Assembly (NCBI GenBank): GCA_013822265.1
Contig: PNKD01000025.1
Location: 1-39,963 of the forward strand
Source: Leptothrix sp. (in: b-proteobacteria)
GTDB taxonomy: Bacteria; Pseudomonadota; Gammaproteobacteria; Burkholderiales; Burkholderiaceae_C
Reading direction: 5' to 3'
DNA: 39,963 bases
Shown piece by piece: positions 29,001 through 36,997 of this stretch. Within the stretch, counting starts at the first letter, position 1. The number at the start of each line of letters is the position of its first letter. Made by a program: the position numbers and the translations under genes. Under the pieces are notes generated by a model. The model was not told where the DNA came from, ran no database searches, and saw nothing but the letters and a program-made list of their open reading frames with translations.

Positions 29001-29444
29001 ACGATCTTCGCCGTGGCCGCCGCCGCCCGCGCGAGCGGCCGCGACGGCACCGCCTTGGCAGCCGACCTGCGTGCCGCCGGGCTGGCCGCGGCACTGGGCA
29101 TGCTGCACGCCGCCGCGAGCCACGCCGACCGCGCCCGCGCGCTGCTGGCCGGCGACCGCGAAGGCGACGAGGCGGTGACGGCCACCGACCTGTCCGACGC
29201 CGAGAGCTGGCTGATGCTCGGCCACGCCTACGCGGCCGCCGGGCGCAGCGTGGACGCGAGCGATGCCTGCGCGCGGGGCGCGCAGTGGGTGGTGCAGACG
29301 GCGTCCGACCATGTGGCACCGGAGTTTCGCGACTCGTTCCTGCACCGCAACCCGGTGCACCGCGATCTGCTCGCGGCGGCCGCGCATGAGCCGGCGCTGG
29401 CCCGGCAGCTTGCCGCGCTGCGCGCGCGCGCGGCGACGCCGTGA
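26004..29444 (+). CDS. large BTAD-STAND regulator (SARP/MalT-like ATPase with TPR tail)
   Basis: 1146 aa. Residues ~35-110 resemble a winged-helix output domain (RLSLHGDPRVVLAGGRPLVL...RAARWLWPDSDDPRRNLRQQL). Residues ~110-250 form a bacterial transcriptional-activator (BTAD) helical region. A STAND-type ATPase follows: RLIGRERELAAV, Walker A GEAGMGKSR (near 292-300), Walker B AVAVDDLHFADD (near 390) and GGNPLYALETLKQAL. From about 630 to the end are helical TPR-like repeats. By family such proteins are signal-dependent transcription activators whose ATPase opens on binding an inducer. Its stop TGA overlaps the ATG of the exported protein downstream, making that a likely co-expressed partner. 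An ATG at 26049 is an alternative start. Confidence 0.82.
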   Translation: MASSPAATGLPAPLRMSKSPDRARASRAAPRREAAPARLSLHGDPRVVLAGGRPLVLERRAAALCALAALEPGIARERAARWLWPDSDDPRRNLRQQLLRFRRGLDVPLLADGDTLALAPGVRLTAPEPGAALLGELDFGDCPEFAAWLDARRSVDRLAHTTRLRERIARAEAEGDLDAALAAAEALLAGDPDSEAPHRELMRLHYLRGDSAAGLAVHQRLARQLAHSHHARPHADTEALAQALREAAVPVPAAPRSVLPTLQRPPRLIGRERELAAVHEGWAAGGVVLLLGEAGMGKSRLIAEIARDHRLVLAQGRPGDAGIPYATLARLLREALQRAAHDIAPEQRRELARVLPELAPSVPLPADGQRLVLQNAVRQALSGAAVEAVAVDDLHFADDASIEMLLALAGDGGPAGPYWLFAQRPAEGGAAAIALRDTLQEAGTLRSVALVPLDGAAMAALIDSLGLRDIDAAALAPQLVRHTGGNPLYALETLKQALATDGIRLGQLPRPVSVGGLIERRIRQLSDRALALARVAAIAGVDFGVALAEEVMGLRAVEFTSAFGELESAGVLRDEAFAHDLVVDAVLRSIPPSIARHLHAAVAAQLGRRDGVPARVAAHWLAAQADREALPWLGRAAQRARNGLRRREELQFLLAQAEIEERLGERAAAFETYKLAHTAQLAVGLGDAGLRPIFEALMRLALTPEQRIDIDDMRAADFVNEGRHADAEALSRRTLASAGRLNYDAGSAASMSTLSMALSMQGRLAEALAVVEEFWPLVERLPDPDPDFFNARAVLLDNLGRPREAIPLHGQAFELTLRRGDSGDAVTSLGNLAVSLMECGLMRGARRALERAETLRRAHDDGDGVSPPTMFQALAVARALGHHDQALAWAERVHGYLAASGSAYLPVVGLGRAAVWIDLGQFARAQQALPEADALPDVPSWFTARRWQHAARLRAAQGRKPLECAEAAAAALGNENLVSARESVTLQLASARGTAGDLDTIFAVAAAARASGRDGTALAADLRAAGLAAALGMLHAAASHADRARALLAGDREGDEAVTATDLSDAESWLMLGHAYAAAGRSVDASDACARGAQWVVQTASDHVAPEFRDSFLHRNPVHRDLLAAAAHEPALARQLAALRARAATP

Positions 29445-30673
29445 TGCGCCTGGCGCTCGCGGCCGGCCTGGCGCTGCTGTGCAGCGTGGCCGCCGCCCAG
29501 CGCCTGGCACCGCAGTCGAGCCCGATCGTCACCTTCGACCCCGACCGCGAGGGCAGCCGGCCGCCGACGGCGCGCGCACTCACGGCGGCCGAGTTGAAGC
29601 TCGCGCGCGAGCGCGCGGATGCCGTCTACGACGCGGTGAAGGCCACGCCGGTGTTTCGCGAACCGGGCGAGCGGATCTCGCTGATGACGAGCTGGGCGGT
29701 GGTCGGCCAGCAGCGCAGCGTGGAGCAGGCGTTCACGCTGTACTGGACGGCGCCGAACGACGTGCGGCGTCGTGCCGACGGCTCGCTGTGGCCGGCGCTC
29801 GGCGGCGACCACCGGGTGTTCCGGCTCGTCACCAACTATCCGATCGGCGAGGGCCGGCTCGGCGATCCAGCGACCGCCGGCAACTTCGACCGCACCGGCG
29901 GCAGCGACGCCAACGCCTTCAACGCGTTCGCGACGCCGCGCGTGCTCGGCCAGCTGGGTGGCGGCACGGTCTACGCCGACATGGTCGTCTTCACGCGCGA
30001 CGGCCGCAGCGTGCTCGAGCCGGCGCCGCTGGGCCCGTTGCTCGAGTCGGAAGTGCTTCGCCTGCGCAAGTCCGTGGCCGACCAGGAGACAGGTTTCGCC
30101 GGCTCGGCGCGCGAGCTCGAGGCTTCGATGACGCCGCAGGCCATCGCCGCGCGCCGTGCCAGGCGCGAGGCGCGCTGGAAGCGCGAGACCCGCGACCCGG
30201 TGGCGCTGGCCACGCGGCTCGATGCCGCGCACCGCATCGACGAGTGGGACTACGGCCGCCAGAAGGAACGCATGAGCGCGCCCGCCACGCGCGACCCGAA
30301 GAGCGTGTGGTGGGGCCCGCGGCTGGCGCTCGAGGCGGCGCAGTCGCGACTGGCCTCGCTCGATGCCGCCGGGCTGCGTGCTGCGGCCTGCGGCCGGGTC
30401 GATGCCGCGTTCCTGGCCCACCATGCGGTGCGCTTCGAGCTGCTGGCCGGCGCGCCGGCCGACTGCGTGCCTATGGTCCAGGTGCGGCGCGACCTGATCG
30501 ACCCGAAGCGCCCGACCAGCGAGGTGCAGTTGCTCACCATTTCGTTCGGCGGGATCTTCTGCGGCGTGCCGCTGGCCAGCGGCCCGCCGCCGCAGGGTGG
30601 CAGCTGTGAACAAGCGGTGCCGCTGCTGCGCGACGTCGACTGGGCCGCGGTGCGACGTGCCATCGGATGGTGA
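29444..30673 (+). CDS. exported hypothetical protein, overlapping the STAND regulator
   Basis: 409 aa from the ATG at 29444; the GTG at 29441 directly before it is an alternative. The signal peptide is MRLALAAGLALLCSVAAAQ. The mature protein has an Arg/Ala-rich helical stretch, then DGSLWPALGGDHRVFRLVTNYP, GTVYADMVVFTRDG and a very charged helix (ARRARREARWKRETRDP) near residue 240. The last 90 residues contain three to four Cys (AACGR, DCVPM, FCGVP, SCEQA) that could form disulfides. I recognise no domain. The one-base overlap (TGATG) with the regulator gene implies translational coupling and a shared task, which is unknown. Codon use is normal for the region. Confidence 0.75.
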   Translation: MRLALAAGLALLCSVAAAQRLAPQSSPIVTFDPDREGSRPPTARALTAAELKLARERADAVYDAVKATPVFREPGERISLMTSWAVVGQQRSVEQAFTLYWTAPNDVRRRADGSLWPALGGDHRVFRLVTNYPIGEGRLGDPATAGNFDRTGGSDANAFNAFATPRVLGQLGGGTVYADMVVFTRDGRSVLEPAPLGPLLESEVLRLRKSVADQETGFAGSARELEASMTPQAIAARRARREARWKRETRDPVALATRLDAAHRIDEWDYGRQKERMSAPATRDPKSVWWGPRLALEAAQSRLASLDAAGLRAAACGRVDAAFLAHHAVRFELLAGAPADCVPMVQVRRDLIDPKRPTSEVQLLTISFGGIFCGVPLASGPPPQGGSCEQAVPLLRDVDWAAVRRAIGW

Positions 30674-30687
30674 CGCGCCGCGCTTCG

Positions 30688-30930
30688 ATGAACAACACCC
30701 CCGCAGGTGCCGACGACGCCGGCGCCACCACGCTCGCGTGGGTCGCCTATGGCCTGCATGCCGCCGGATTCCTGAAGGCCACGCTGGCCGGATCGCACTT
30801 CGAGTGGCAGATCCGCACCCTCTGGTGAGGCCTGCCGTGCTCGCTCATCGGGATGGTGCTGATGATCCTGCTCGTCGGCTGGCCGGTGCTGATGGCCGTC
30901 GTGAACGACGGCAAGTGGCCGGCTGCGTGA
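30688..30930 (+). pseudogene. decayed small membrane-protein gene (DUF4870-like)
   Basis: The frame from the ATG at 30688 reads MNNTPAGADDAGATTLAWVAYGLHAAGFL, then AGSHFEWQIRTLW, a TGA stop at 30826-30828, then GLPCSLIGMVLMILLVGWPVLMAVVNDGKWPAA to a stop at 30930. The pieces match small DUF4870-like membrane proteins that read LAWVxYGLHALGF ... SHFRWQIRTFWWGLLWSLIG ... VGW ... LNDGKPMP. Where the family has Trp-Trp, the second Trp codon TGG is TGA here. Two family segments also seem deleted: one after GFL (first membrane helix) and one before NDGK (the FIYRIV-type segment). The decay is thus advanced. Family naming is from memory of its motifs. Confidence 0.7.
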
Positions 30931-30952
30931 GTTCGACGTGCGGAGTCGCCGA

Positions 30953-30979
30953 CCTTGCCCTGCGTCGACAGGTGCAAGG
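30953..30979 (-). terminator. hairpin downstream of the SNF2 helicase gene
   Basis: Arms CCTTGCCCTG (30953-30962) and CAGGTGCAAGG (30969-30979) pair with a single bulged base around a 6-base loop. It lies 18 bp past the SNF2 stop codon on the minus strand. No T-run. Confidence 0.4.
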
Positions 30980-30997
30980 CCTTCGGGCGCACCAGCG

Positions 30998-33472
30998 TTA
31001 GCTCAGCGGCGCCAGCAGCCCCTGCAGGTCGTCGGCGCTGAACTTGGGCGCCATCGCAGCGTCCTGCCCCAGCACGCCTTCGGCCAGCGCCGCCTTGCGT
31101 GCCTGCAGCGCCAGCATGCGCTCTTCGATGCTGCCCTCGGCCACCAGCTTGTAGACGAAGACCGGCTTGTCCTGGCCGATGCGGTGGGCGCGCGCCGTGG
31201 CCTGCTGCTCCACCGCAGGGTTCCACCAGGGGTCGAGGTGGATCACGGTGTCGGCGGCGGTGAGGTTCAGGCCCACGCCGCCGGCCTTCAGGCTGGCCAG
31301 CAGCACCGGCGCGGCGCCGGCCTGGAAGTCGCGCACCACGGCGCCGCGCTGCGCCGGCGCGGTGTCGCCGGTCAGCCCCAGGAAGGGCAGCGCCAGCGTC
31401 TTCAGCTCCAGTTCCACCAGCGCCAGCATCTCGGTGAACTGCGAGAACACCAGCACCTGCCGGCCTTCGTCCACCAGCTCGGGCAGCATGTCCAGCAGCA
31501 GCGCCATCTTGGCGCGCTCCATCGTCGACGGCGTCTTGCCCCCCTTGACCAGGCGCGGGTCGCAGCACACCTGGCGCAGCTTGAGCAAAGCGTCGAGCAC
31601 GACGATCTGCGACTGTGCGAATCCCTGCTTCGCCAGCGCCTTGCGCACCTGCTCGTCGGCAACCACGCGCACGCTCTCGTAGAGCGCGCGCTGCTGGCCC
31701 AGCAGCGGCACGCGGCGTATCACTTCGGTCAGCGGCGGCAGCTCGGGCGCCACGTCTAGCTTGCGCCGGCGCAGGATGAAGGGGCGCACGCGCCGCGCCA
31801 GCAGCTCGGCGCGCTGTGTCTCGCCGTTGGTCTCGATGGGCTTGCGCCACAGGCGCTGGAAGCTGCGCGCGTCGCCCAGGAAGCCGGGCATCAGCAGGTC
31901 GAAGTGCGACCACAGTTCGCCGAGATGGTTCTCCAGCGGCGTGCCGGTGACGCACAGGCGGTGGCGTGCGTTCAACTGGCGCAGCGCACCGGCGGCGCGG
32001 CTGCCGGCGTTCTTGGCCAGCTGCGCCTCGTCCAGCACCAGCAGGTGCCACTCGCGCGCGGCCAGCAGCTCGATGTCGCGCCACACCAACGGGTAGGTGG
32101 TGAGCACGAGGTCGTGCGCGGCAATGGCGTCGAAGTGGCGCGCACGCTCGGCGCCGTGCAGCGCCAGCACACGCAACCCCGGCGCGTGGCGCGCGGCCTC
32201 GCCCTGCCAGTTGGCGAGCAGCGAGGTCGGCAGCACGACGAGTGCCGGCGCGTCCAGCCGACCGGCTTGCTTTTCCACCAGCACATGGGCCAGCACCTGC
32301 GCCGTCTTGCCCAGGCCCATGTCGTCGGCCAGGATGCCGGCCAGCCGCTGCGCCCGCAGGTACTGCAGCCAGGCCAGGCCGTGCAGTTGATAGGGCCGCA
32401 GCGTGAGGCCCAGGCCGGCCGGCGCGGCCACCGGCGGCGGGCTGCCGGCGGCGCGCAACCGCGCGGCCAGTGCCGCCAGACCGGCATCGCCCTGCAGCTG
32501 CCAGCGGCCGTGGGTGCCGGCGCGCGTGGCCTGGGTGTCCATCAGCGACTGCTGCAGCGCCTGCACGTTGGCGGCCTCCCAGGCCGAGAGCTTCAGCGGC
32601 CCGGGCGCGCGGCGCGGGTCGGTCAGCAGGTCCAGCATGGCGCCGACGATGGCCTTCAGCGGCGCGGCGGGCGCGTCGATGCGCTTGCCGCCCGGCGCGC
32701 GCAACGTGATCACCGCCTCGTCGTCGATGAGCGCCAGCTCGGCGGCCTGGAGCCAGCGGCGGTCGCGCCGCAGCAGGTCGGCCAGCAGCGGTGCCAGGTC
32801 CAGCGTCTCGCCGTCCACCTCCATGCCCAGGCTGACGCGCCACGAGCCCTGCCCGCCCGGGCCGGCCGGGCCGTGCAGCGGCGCCAGGCCCTGCGCGCCG
32901 GCGGCGTAGCGCTCGACACGTTCGACGGCTTCGCGTCCCAACTCGTCGCCCGTGTCGGGGTCGATCAACAGCTTCCAGCGCTGCACCGGCACGCTGAAGT
33001 GCGCGAAGCCGGGCTGCACGACGATCTGCCAGCCGGCGGCCTGCAGGCGCGGCACCTGCTCGGCCCAGAAGTCGGCCCACGCGACTTCCTCGGGCAGCGT
33101 CCACAAGCCGCTGGCCAAGGCCGCCGCGGCCTCGGGCGTGCGCCACTGCAGTGCACGCGCCGAATAGGGCCGCAGCGCCGTGGCCCAAAGCTCGTCGCGC
33201 GCCTGCGCCTCGGCGGCCAGGTCGCGGTGCGCAGGCACCGGCCAGGGCGCGGGCTCCCGCAGCGACTCGGGCGCCGGCATGGCCCAGGGCAGGCCGCTGG
33301 CGCGGGCGTAGGTCCAGTCCACGCGCGCCAGCGTCAGCTGCGTGCCGCGCGGGCCGAAGCCGGCCACAGCGCGCGCGCCGAGCAAGCCGTCGCCGCGCGT
33401 CAGCGTCTGCAGCGTCAGCCGGGCTCGGAAAGCCGGCCCCGCGGCGCGTGGGGCCGGCGGCGCATCGCTCAC
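30998..33472 (-). CDS. SNF2-family DEAD/H-type helicase (RapA/Snf2 core)
   Basis: 824 aa. The start is the GTG at 33472 (VSDAPPAPRAAG), which overlaps the corA stop as GTGA; upstream in-frame sequence is corA out of frame. The N-terminal ~370 residues include the extension typical of bacterial SNF2 proteins. The two-lobed motor follows: TLRPYQLHGLAWLQYLR, DDMGLGKT (near 384), DEAQ (near 481), TGTPLENHLGELWSHFDLL, VFSQFTEML, SLKAGGVGLNLTAADTVIHLD and ARAHRIGQ (near 764). The proteins are double-stranded-DNA translocases that remodel protein-DNA complexes. The bacterial role is unassigned for this group. Co-translation with corA looks like an accident of gene order or a conserved operon; no functional link is visible. 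Confidence 0.92.
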   Translation of the reverse strand: MSDAPPAPRAAGPAFRARLTLQTLTRGDGLLGARAVAGFGPRGTQLTLARVDWTYARASGLPWAMPAPESLREPAPWPVPAHRDLAAEAQARDELWATALRPYSARALQWRTPEAAAALASGLWTLPEEVAWADFWAEQVPRLQAAGWQIVVQPGFAHFSVPVQRWKLLIDPDTGDELGREAVERVERYAAGAQGLAPLHGPAGPGGQGSWRVSLGMEVDGETLDLAPLLADLLRRDRRWLQAAELALIDDEAVITLRAPGGKRIDAPAAPLKAIVGAMLDLLTDPRRAPGPLKLSAWEAANVQALQQSLMDTQATRAGTHGRWQLQGDAGLAALAARLRAAGSPPPVAAPAGLGLTLRPYQLHGLAWLQYLRAQRLAGILADDMGLGKTAQVLAHVLVEKQAGRLDAPALVVLPTSLLANWQGEAARHAPGLRVLALHGAERARHFDAIAAHDLVLTTYPLVWRDIELLAAREWHLLVLDEAQLAKNAGSRAAGALRQLNARHRLCVTGTPLENHLGELWSHFDLLMPGFLGDARSFQRLWRKPIETNGETQRAELLARRVRPFILRRRKLDVAPELPPLTEVIRRVPLLGQQRALYESVRVVADEQVRKALAKQGFAQSQIVVLDALLKLRQVCCDPRLVKGGKTPSTMERAKMALLLDMLPELVDEGRQVLVFSQFTEMLALVELELKTLALPFLGLTGDTAPAQRGAVVRDFQAGAAPVLLASLKAGGVGLNLTAADTVIHLDPWWNPAVEQQATARAHRIGQDKPVFVYKLVAEGSIEERMLALQARKAALAEGVLGQDAAMAPKFSADDLQGLLAPLS

Positions 33473-34437
33473 AACCAGCCGGACTTCTTGAAGCGCCAGT
33501 ACATGGCGCCGCACACCGCGGCGATGAGGCCGACGGCCACCGGGTAGCCGTACTGCCACTTCAACTCGGGCATGTGCACGAAGTTCATGCCCCACACGCC
33601 GACGAAGAAGGTGGCCACGGCAAAGATGCCGGCCCAGGCCGCCAGGCGCTTGGTGGTGTCGCTGTCTTCGATGGTCACCATCGACAGGTTGACCTGGATC
33701 GCCGTGCCTATGGTGTCGCGCAGGCGGTCGAGCGTGCTGTTGCAGCGGTGCAGGTGGTCGTAGACGTCGCGAAAGTAGTCCTGCGAGCTTTCGCAGACCT
33801 GCGGCACGCGGCCGCCGAAGAGCTTGCCGGTGGCCTCCATCAGCGGCAGCACGGCGTGGCGCACGACGCCGACGCGGCGCTTCAGCCCGTACAGCCGCTC
33901 GATGCTCTGGCGTGCCGAGCCGGGCTCGAAGATCTGGTCCTCGATGGCCTCGAGGTCTTCCTCGAGCGCATCGATGACGGGGAAGTAGCGGTCGACCACG
34001 GCGTCCATCAGCGCGTAGAAGACGAAGCTGGCGCCATGGCGCAGCAGGTGGGTCTCGCGTTCGGCGCGCTCGCGCACGCCGAGGAAGTTCTGCGTCGAGC
34101 GGCTGCGCACGCTGAGCACGAAGTTGGGCCCCACGAACACCGCCACCTCACCGACCAGCAGGTCGTCGGTGGGCGTGTACTCCACCATGTGCATGACGGC
34201 GAAGACGGTGACGCCGTACTCCTCGATCTTGGGCCGCTGGTGGCCGTGGCGCGCGTCTTCGACGGCCAGGTCGTGCAGGCCGAACTGGGCCTGCATCTCA
34301 TGCAGCTCGGCGTCGCTGGCATCCTTCAGCGCCACCCAGACGAAGCAGCCCGGCCGTTGCAGGTGCTCGCCGATCTGCGCCACCGGGATCTCGGCCAGCT
34401 TGGTGCCTTGCTGGTAGGCGACGCAGTTGATGAGCAT
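33469..34437 (-). CDS. corA: CorA-family magnesium/cobalt transporter
   Basis: 322 aa, normal length for the family. The cytoplasmic N-terminal domain contains GCFVWVALKDASDAEL, FGLHDLAVEDARHGHQRPKIEEYG and FVGPNFVLSVR. A long helix (ALEEDLEAIEDQIFE ... LKRRVGVVRHAVLPLMEATGKL) forms the gating funnel. Two C-terminal membrane helices flank the selectivity motif GMN (residues 283-285, in GVWGMNF), and a basic C-terminus RFKKSGWL follows. It assembles as a pentamer in the inner membrane and takes up divalent metal ions. The ATG at 34437 has AGGGG about 10 bases upstream. First gene of a two-gene unit with the SNF2 helicase. Confidence 0.93.
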   Translation of the reverse strand: MLINCVAYQQGTKLAEIPVAQIGEHLQRPGCFVWVALKDASDAELHEMQAQFGLHDLAVEDARHGHQRPKIEEYGVTVFAVMHMVEYTPTDDLLVGEVAVFVGPNFVLSVRSRSTQNFLGVRERAERETHLLRHGASFVFYALMDAVVDRYFPVIDALEEDLEAIEDQIFEPGSARQSIERLYGLKRRVGVVRHAVLPLMEATGKLFGGRVPQVCESSQDYFRDVYDHLHRCNSTLDRLRDTIGTAIQVNLSMVTIEDSDTTKRLAAWAGIFAVATFFVGVWGMNFVHMPELKWQYGYPVAVGLIAAVCGAMYWRFKKSGWL

Positions 34438-34505
34438 GGGAAGGGGCCCTGGAACTTGGGACGGCGTGGCAGTTTCGCACGCGCGCGCCGCCGGCGCGGC
34501 GCCAC

Positions 34506-34534
34506 GCCGGCGGGCGGCAACGGCGCCCGCCGGC
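34506..34534 (-). terminator. hairpin terminator of the M20 amidohydrolase gene
   Basis: Perfect 10-bp arms GCCGGCGGGC (34506-34515) and GCCCGCCGGC (34525-34534) with a 9-base loop, placed immediately after the stop codon of the minus-strand amidohydrolase. It should separate that gene from corA, whose start is 70 bp further on. Confidence 0.6.
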
Positions 34535-34535
34535 T

Positions 34536-35822
34536 TCAGCCGGCCGCGCCCGCCAGGTGATCGCAAGCCAGGTGGGCCAGCGCGCGCACGCCGGTCACCA
34601 GTGCCCGCTCGTCCGCAAAGAAGCGCGGCGAGTGGTTGCTCGGAGCCTTCTTGGGGTCGGTGCCCGGCTGCGTCACGCCGAGAAAGAAGAACAGCCCCGG
34701 CACCACGCGCTGGAAAAACGAGAAGTCTTCCGAGCCCGTCACCTTGTCGACGAGTTCCAGCCGCCCCGGGCCGGCCACGCGCTCCAGCGTCGGCACCATG
34801 ACGGCGGTGAGCGCGGGGTCGTTCACGGTCACCGGGTAGTTCTTGCGGATGCACACCGTGCAGCCGGCGCGCGAGCCGCGCGCCACGGCTTCGGCCAGCG
34901 TCGTCACGCGCTCGTGGATGTCGTCGCGCATGGCCTCGTCGAAGGTGCGGATGGTGCCGCGCATCTCGACGCTGTCGGGGATGATGTTCTCGCGGTAGCC
35001 GCCGCGGATCATGCCCAGCGTGACCACCGCCGGCTCGTGGCTGATGTCGACGCCGCGACTGACCACCGTCTGCAGCCCCATCACCACCTGCGCGGCGGTG
35101 ACGATGGGATCGACGCCCAGCCAGGGCGCCGCGCCGTGCGTCTGCCGGCCCTGCACGGTGATTTTCAGCGTGTCGGAGCTGGCCATCGTCGGCCCCGGCC
35201 GGTAGCCGATGACACCCATGGGCAGCCGCGAGGTGACGTGCAGGCCGAACACCGCGCCGGGCGTCGGGTTCTGCAGCGCGCCCTCGGCGATCATCATCTT
35301 GGCGCCGCCGTCTTCACCGTCGGGCGGCATCTCCTCGGCGGGCTGGAACAGGAAGACCACCGTGCCGGGCAACTGCGCGCGCAAGCCGGCCAGCAGCTGC
35401 GCCACGCCCATCAGGATGGCGACGTGGCAGTCGTGGCCGCAGGCGTGCATCACGCCCACCTCCTCGCCGTTCCAGATGGCGCGCGCCTTGGACGCAAAGG
35501 GCCCGTCGACCTCTTCCTTCACCGGCAGGCCGTCCATGTCGGCGCGCAGCGCCACCACCGGGCCGGGCAGCGCGCCCTCGAGCACGCCGACGACGCCGGT
35601 GTGCGCGACCTTCGTGCGCACCTCATCGAAGCCCAGTGCCGTGAGATGGGCCGCGACGATGCCGGCGGTGCGGAACTCGCGGTTGCCGAGTTCGGGGTGT
35701 TCGTGCAGGTCGCGGCGCCAGGCGATGACCTGGGCCTCGAGCGCGGCGGCGGCGGTGTCGACGGCCGCTGCGAGCGTGCCAGTGACGGCGCCTTCGGGAG
35801 CGGCAAGGCCGGTGTTCGTCAT
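34536..35822 (-). CDS. M20-family amidohydrolase (hippurate/aminoacylase type)
   Basis: 428 aa from the ATG at 35822 (MTNTGLAAPEG). Motifs of the M20D/AbgB-HipO family run in order: WRRDLHEHPELGNREFRTA, ALRADMDGLPV, VMHACGHDCHVAIL, VFLFQPAEE, the lid-domain segment ITVQGRQTHGAAPWLGVDP, ENIIPDSVEMRGTIRTF and VTGSEDFSFF. HACGHD, the PAEE glutamate and the final NHSPRF His are the expected metal ligands and catalytic residues. It hydrolyses N-acyl amino acids or similar amides in the cytoplasm; the exact substrate is not readable. It is a single-gene unit with its own terminator and is divergent from the small gene at 35972. Confidence 0.93.
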   Translation of the reverse strand: MTNTGLAAPEGAVTGTLAAAVDTAAAALEAQVIAWRRDLHEHPELGNREFRTAGIVAAHLTALGFDEVRTKVAHTGVVGVLEGALPGPVVALRADMDGLPVKEEVDGPFASKARAIWNGEEVGVMHACGHDCHVAILMGVAQLLAGLRAQLPGTVVFLFQPAEEMPPDGEDGGAKMMIAEGALQNPTPGAVFGLHVTSRLPMGVIGYRPGPTMASSDTLKITVQGRQTHGAAPWLGVDPIVTAAQVVMGLQTVVSRGVDISHEPAVVTLGMIRGGYRENIIPDSVEMRGTIRTFDEAMRDDIHERVTTLAEAVARGSRAGCTVCIRKNYPVTVNDPALTAVMVPTLERVAGPGRLELVDKVTGSEDFSFFQRVVPGLFFFLGVTQPGTDPKKAPSNHSPRFFADERALVTGVRALAHLACDHLAGAAG

Positions 35823-35971
35823 GGTGGCAAGCCTGGACTGGGGCGGTGCGGCCACGCTGGCACAGCGGCGCGAGGGCTGAGATGCGGCTGGGCGCCGCCT
35901 TGCCGAGGCGCGCGGCGAGCTCACGGGCCCGACAGGCGAGAATCGAACTTCTTGAACGCGAGGAAACCGCC

Positions 35972-36412
35972 GTGGACCTGAGAGTGCCGATCGTGATCGT
36001 GGACGAACTGAGTGACGAGGTCATCACGTCCACGGGCCAGCTGAACCTGGCCAGCGGCGAGATCGACCGCATCGAGTACCAGGACTACGACTTCGGCACG
36101 CAGGGCCTGCCTTTCGAGCACGAGGACTACGAGTTCACCTGCGGCACGCTGTCGAACAACGGCAAGGACGTCGAGTTCCGCATCGATGTCAACACCGTCA
36201 CCGGCCAGTACTCGGTGAGCGCCAGCGAGCTGCTGGAAATCAAGGTGCGCGCCGCGGCGCTGTTCGCCGGTGTCAGCGGCAAGGCGCTGGCCGCACAGGC
36301 CGCCGCCCGCGGCCTGCCCGAGCCGCCGCCGCCCGAGGCTCAGCCCCCGCAGGGCAAACCTCGCGGCAAACCTGGTGGCAAGCCGGGCGGGCGTGGCGGG
36401 CGATTCCACTGA
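35972..36412 (+). CDS. small hypothetical protein with GTG start and low-complexity basic tail
   Basis: 146 aa from the GTG at 35972, chosen for the CGAGGAAA ribosome-binding site 8 bases upstream. The first ~110 residues are acidic and beta-rich: [61 protein letters not shown], and [21 protein letters not shown]. The last 40 residues are Pro/Gly/Lys/Arg-rich ([19 protein letters not shown]) and probably disordered, perhaps nucleic-acid-contacting. No signal peptide. I do not recognise the family. Its stop overlaps a CTG codon that may start the VF530 protein, so the two genes are probably one unit. Confidence 0.75.
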   Translation: MDLRVPIVIVDELSDEVITSTGQLNLASGEIDRIEYQDYDFGTQGLPFEHEDYEFTCGTLSNNGKDVEFRIDVNTVTGQYSVSASELLEIKVRAAALFAGVSGKALAAQAAARGLPEPPPPEAQPPQGKPRGKPGGKPGGRGGRFH

Positions 36413-36471
36413 ACGCTGCGTGGCCACCTGCTGCGCCCCCGCCGGCGCAGCCGCGCAACCCGCTGCACGGC

Positions 36472-36693
36472 ATGACGCTGCAGGCGGTGCTCGAGGCGCT
36501 GGTGGTGGCCTACGGTTGGGATGGGTTGGGTGAACGCATCCCGCTGCGCTGCTTCACGCACGATCCCAGCATGGCGTCGAGCCTGAAGTTCCTGCGCAAG
36601 ACGCCGTGGGCGCGCGAGAAGGCGGAAAGCCTGTACGCCTACCTGCTGCGCGAGCAGCGACGCCAAGCCCAGCCGGGAACCGCGCCGCGCTGA
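36472..36693 (+). CDS. VF530-family small DNA-binding-like protein (DUF2132)
   Basis: 73 aa from the first ATG. The family core is clear: [33 protein letters not shown], then [25 protein letters not shown]. Homologues I recall begin further upstream with NPLHGxTL, and here the codons before the ATG read [10 protein letters not shown] in frame. The only possible earlier start in frame is a CTG at 36409, which overlaps the upstream stop as CTGA, or an ATT at 36403. The true protein is thus probably 94 aa with a non-standard start. The fold is a small helical one proposed to bind DNA; the cellular role is unknown. Confidence 0.85.
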   Translation: MTLQAVLEALVVAYGWDGLGERIPLRCFTHDPSMASSLKFLRKTPWAREKAESLYAYLLREQRRQAQPGTAPR

Positions 36694-36744
36694 TCGCCGG
36701 CCTCGTGACGGGCTTCGCCGTGCCGCCGCGCCGGCTGCGGCGGT

Positions 36745-36963
36745 TCAGTAATGCGGCGGCAACTCGTCGCGCGGGCTGCGCGGGGCCGCGGCGTCCGCGC
36801 TGGTCGCCTGCTGCCGCCACAGCGCCGCTTCTCGCAGCAGCAGGTCGATCTGCGCCTGCTGGCGCACGACGACCTCGTTCAGGCGGTCGAGCAGGTCTTC
36901 GGTGAAGCTGGCCTTGATCTCCAGTTCGGTGAGGCGGCGTTCGACGGGGTCTGCGTGGTCCAT
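36745..36963 (-). CDS. slyX: SlyX-family protein
   Basis: 72 aa from the ATG at 36963 (MDHADPVERRLTELEIKASF); a GTG at 36993 and an ATG at 36981 are earlier in-frame options without better ribosome-binding sites. The body is one coiled-coil helix, LTELEIKASFTEDLLDRLNE then VVVRQQAQIDLLLREAALWR, and it ends in the hallmark PPHY. Length fits the family. SlyX function is still undefined; it is a widespread small cytoplasmic protein. It lies next to, and in the same direction as, the Crp/Fnr gene, 75 bp downstream of it. Confidence 0.92.
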   Translation of the reverse strand: MDHADPVERRLTELEIKASFTEDLLDRLNEVVVRQQAQIDLLLREAALWRQQATSADAAAPRSPRDELPPHY

Positions 36964-36997
36964 GCCCGTATTGGACGCCATCGGCGCTGCCACCGCA

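Noticed and set aside
25467-29510. Open frame of 1347 codons on the minus strand opposite the STAND regulator
   Set aside because: Low-complexity His/Gln/Arg/Ala composition and no motif; the plus frame has Walker A and B boxes and TPR-like helices.
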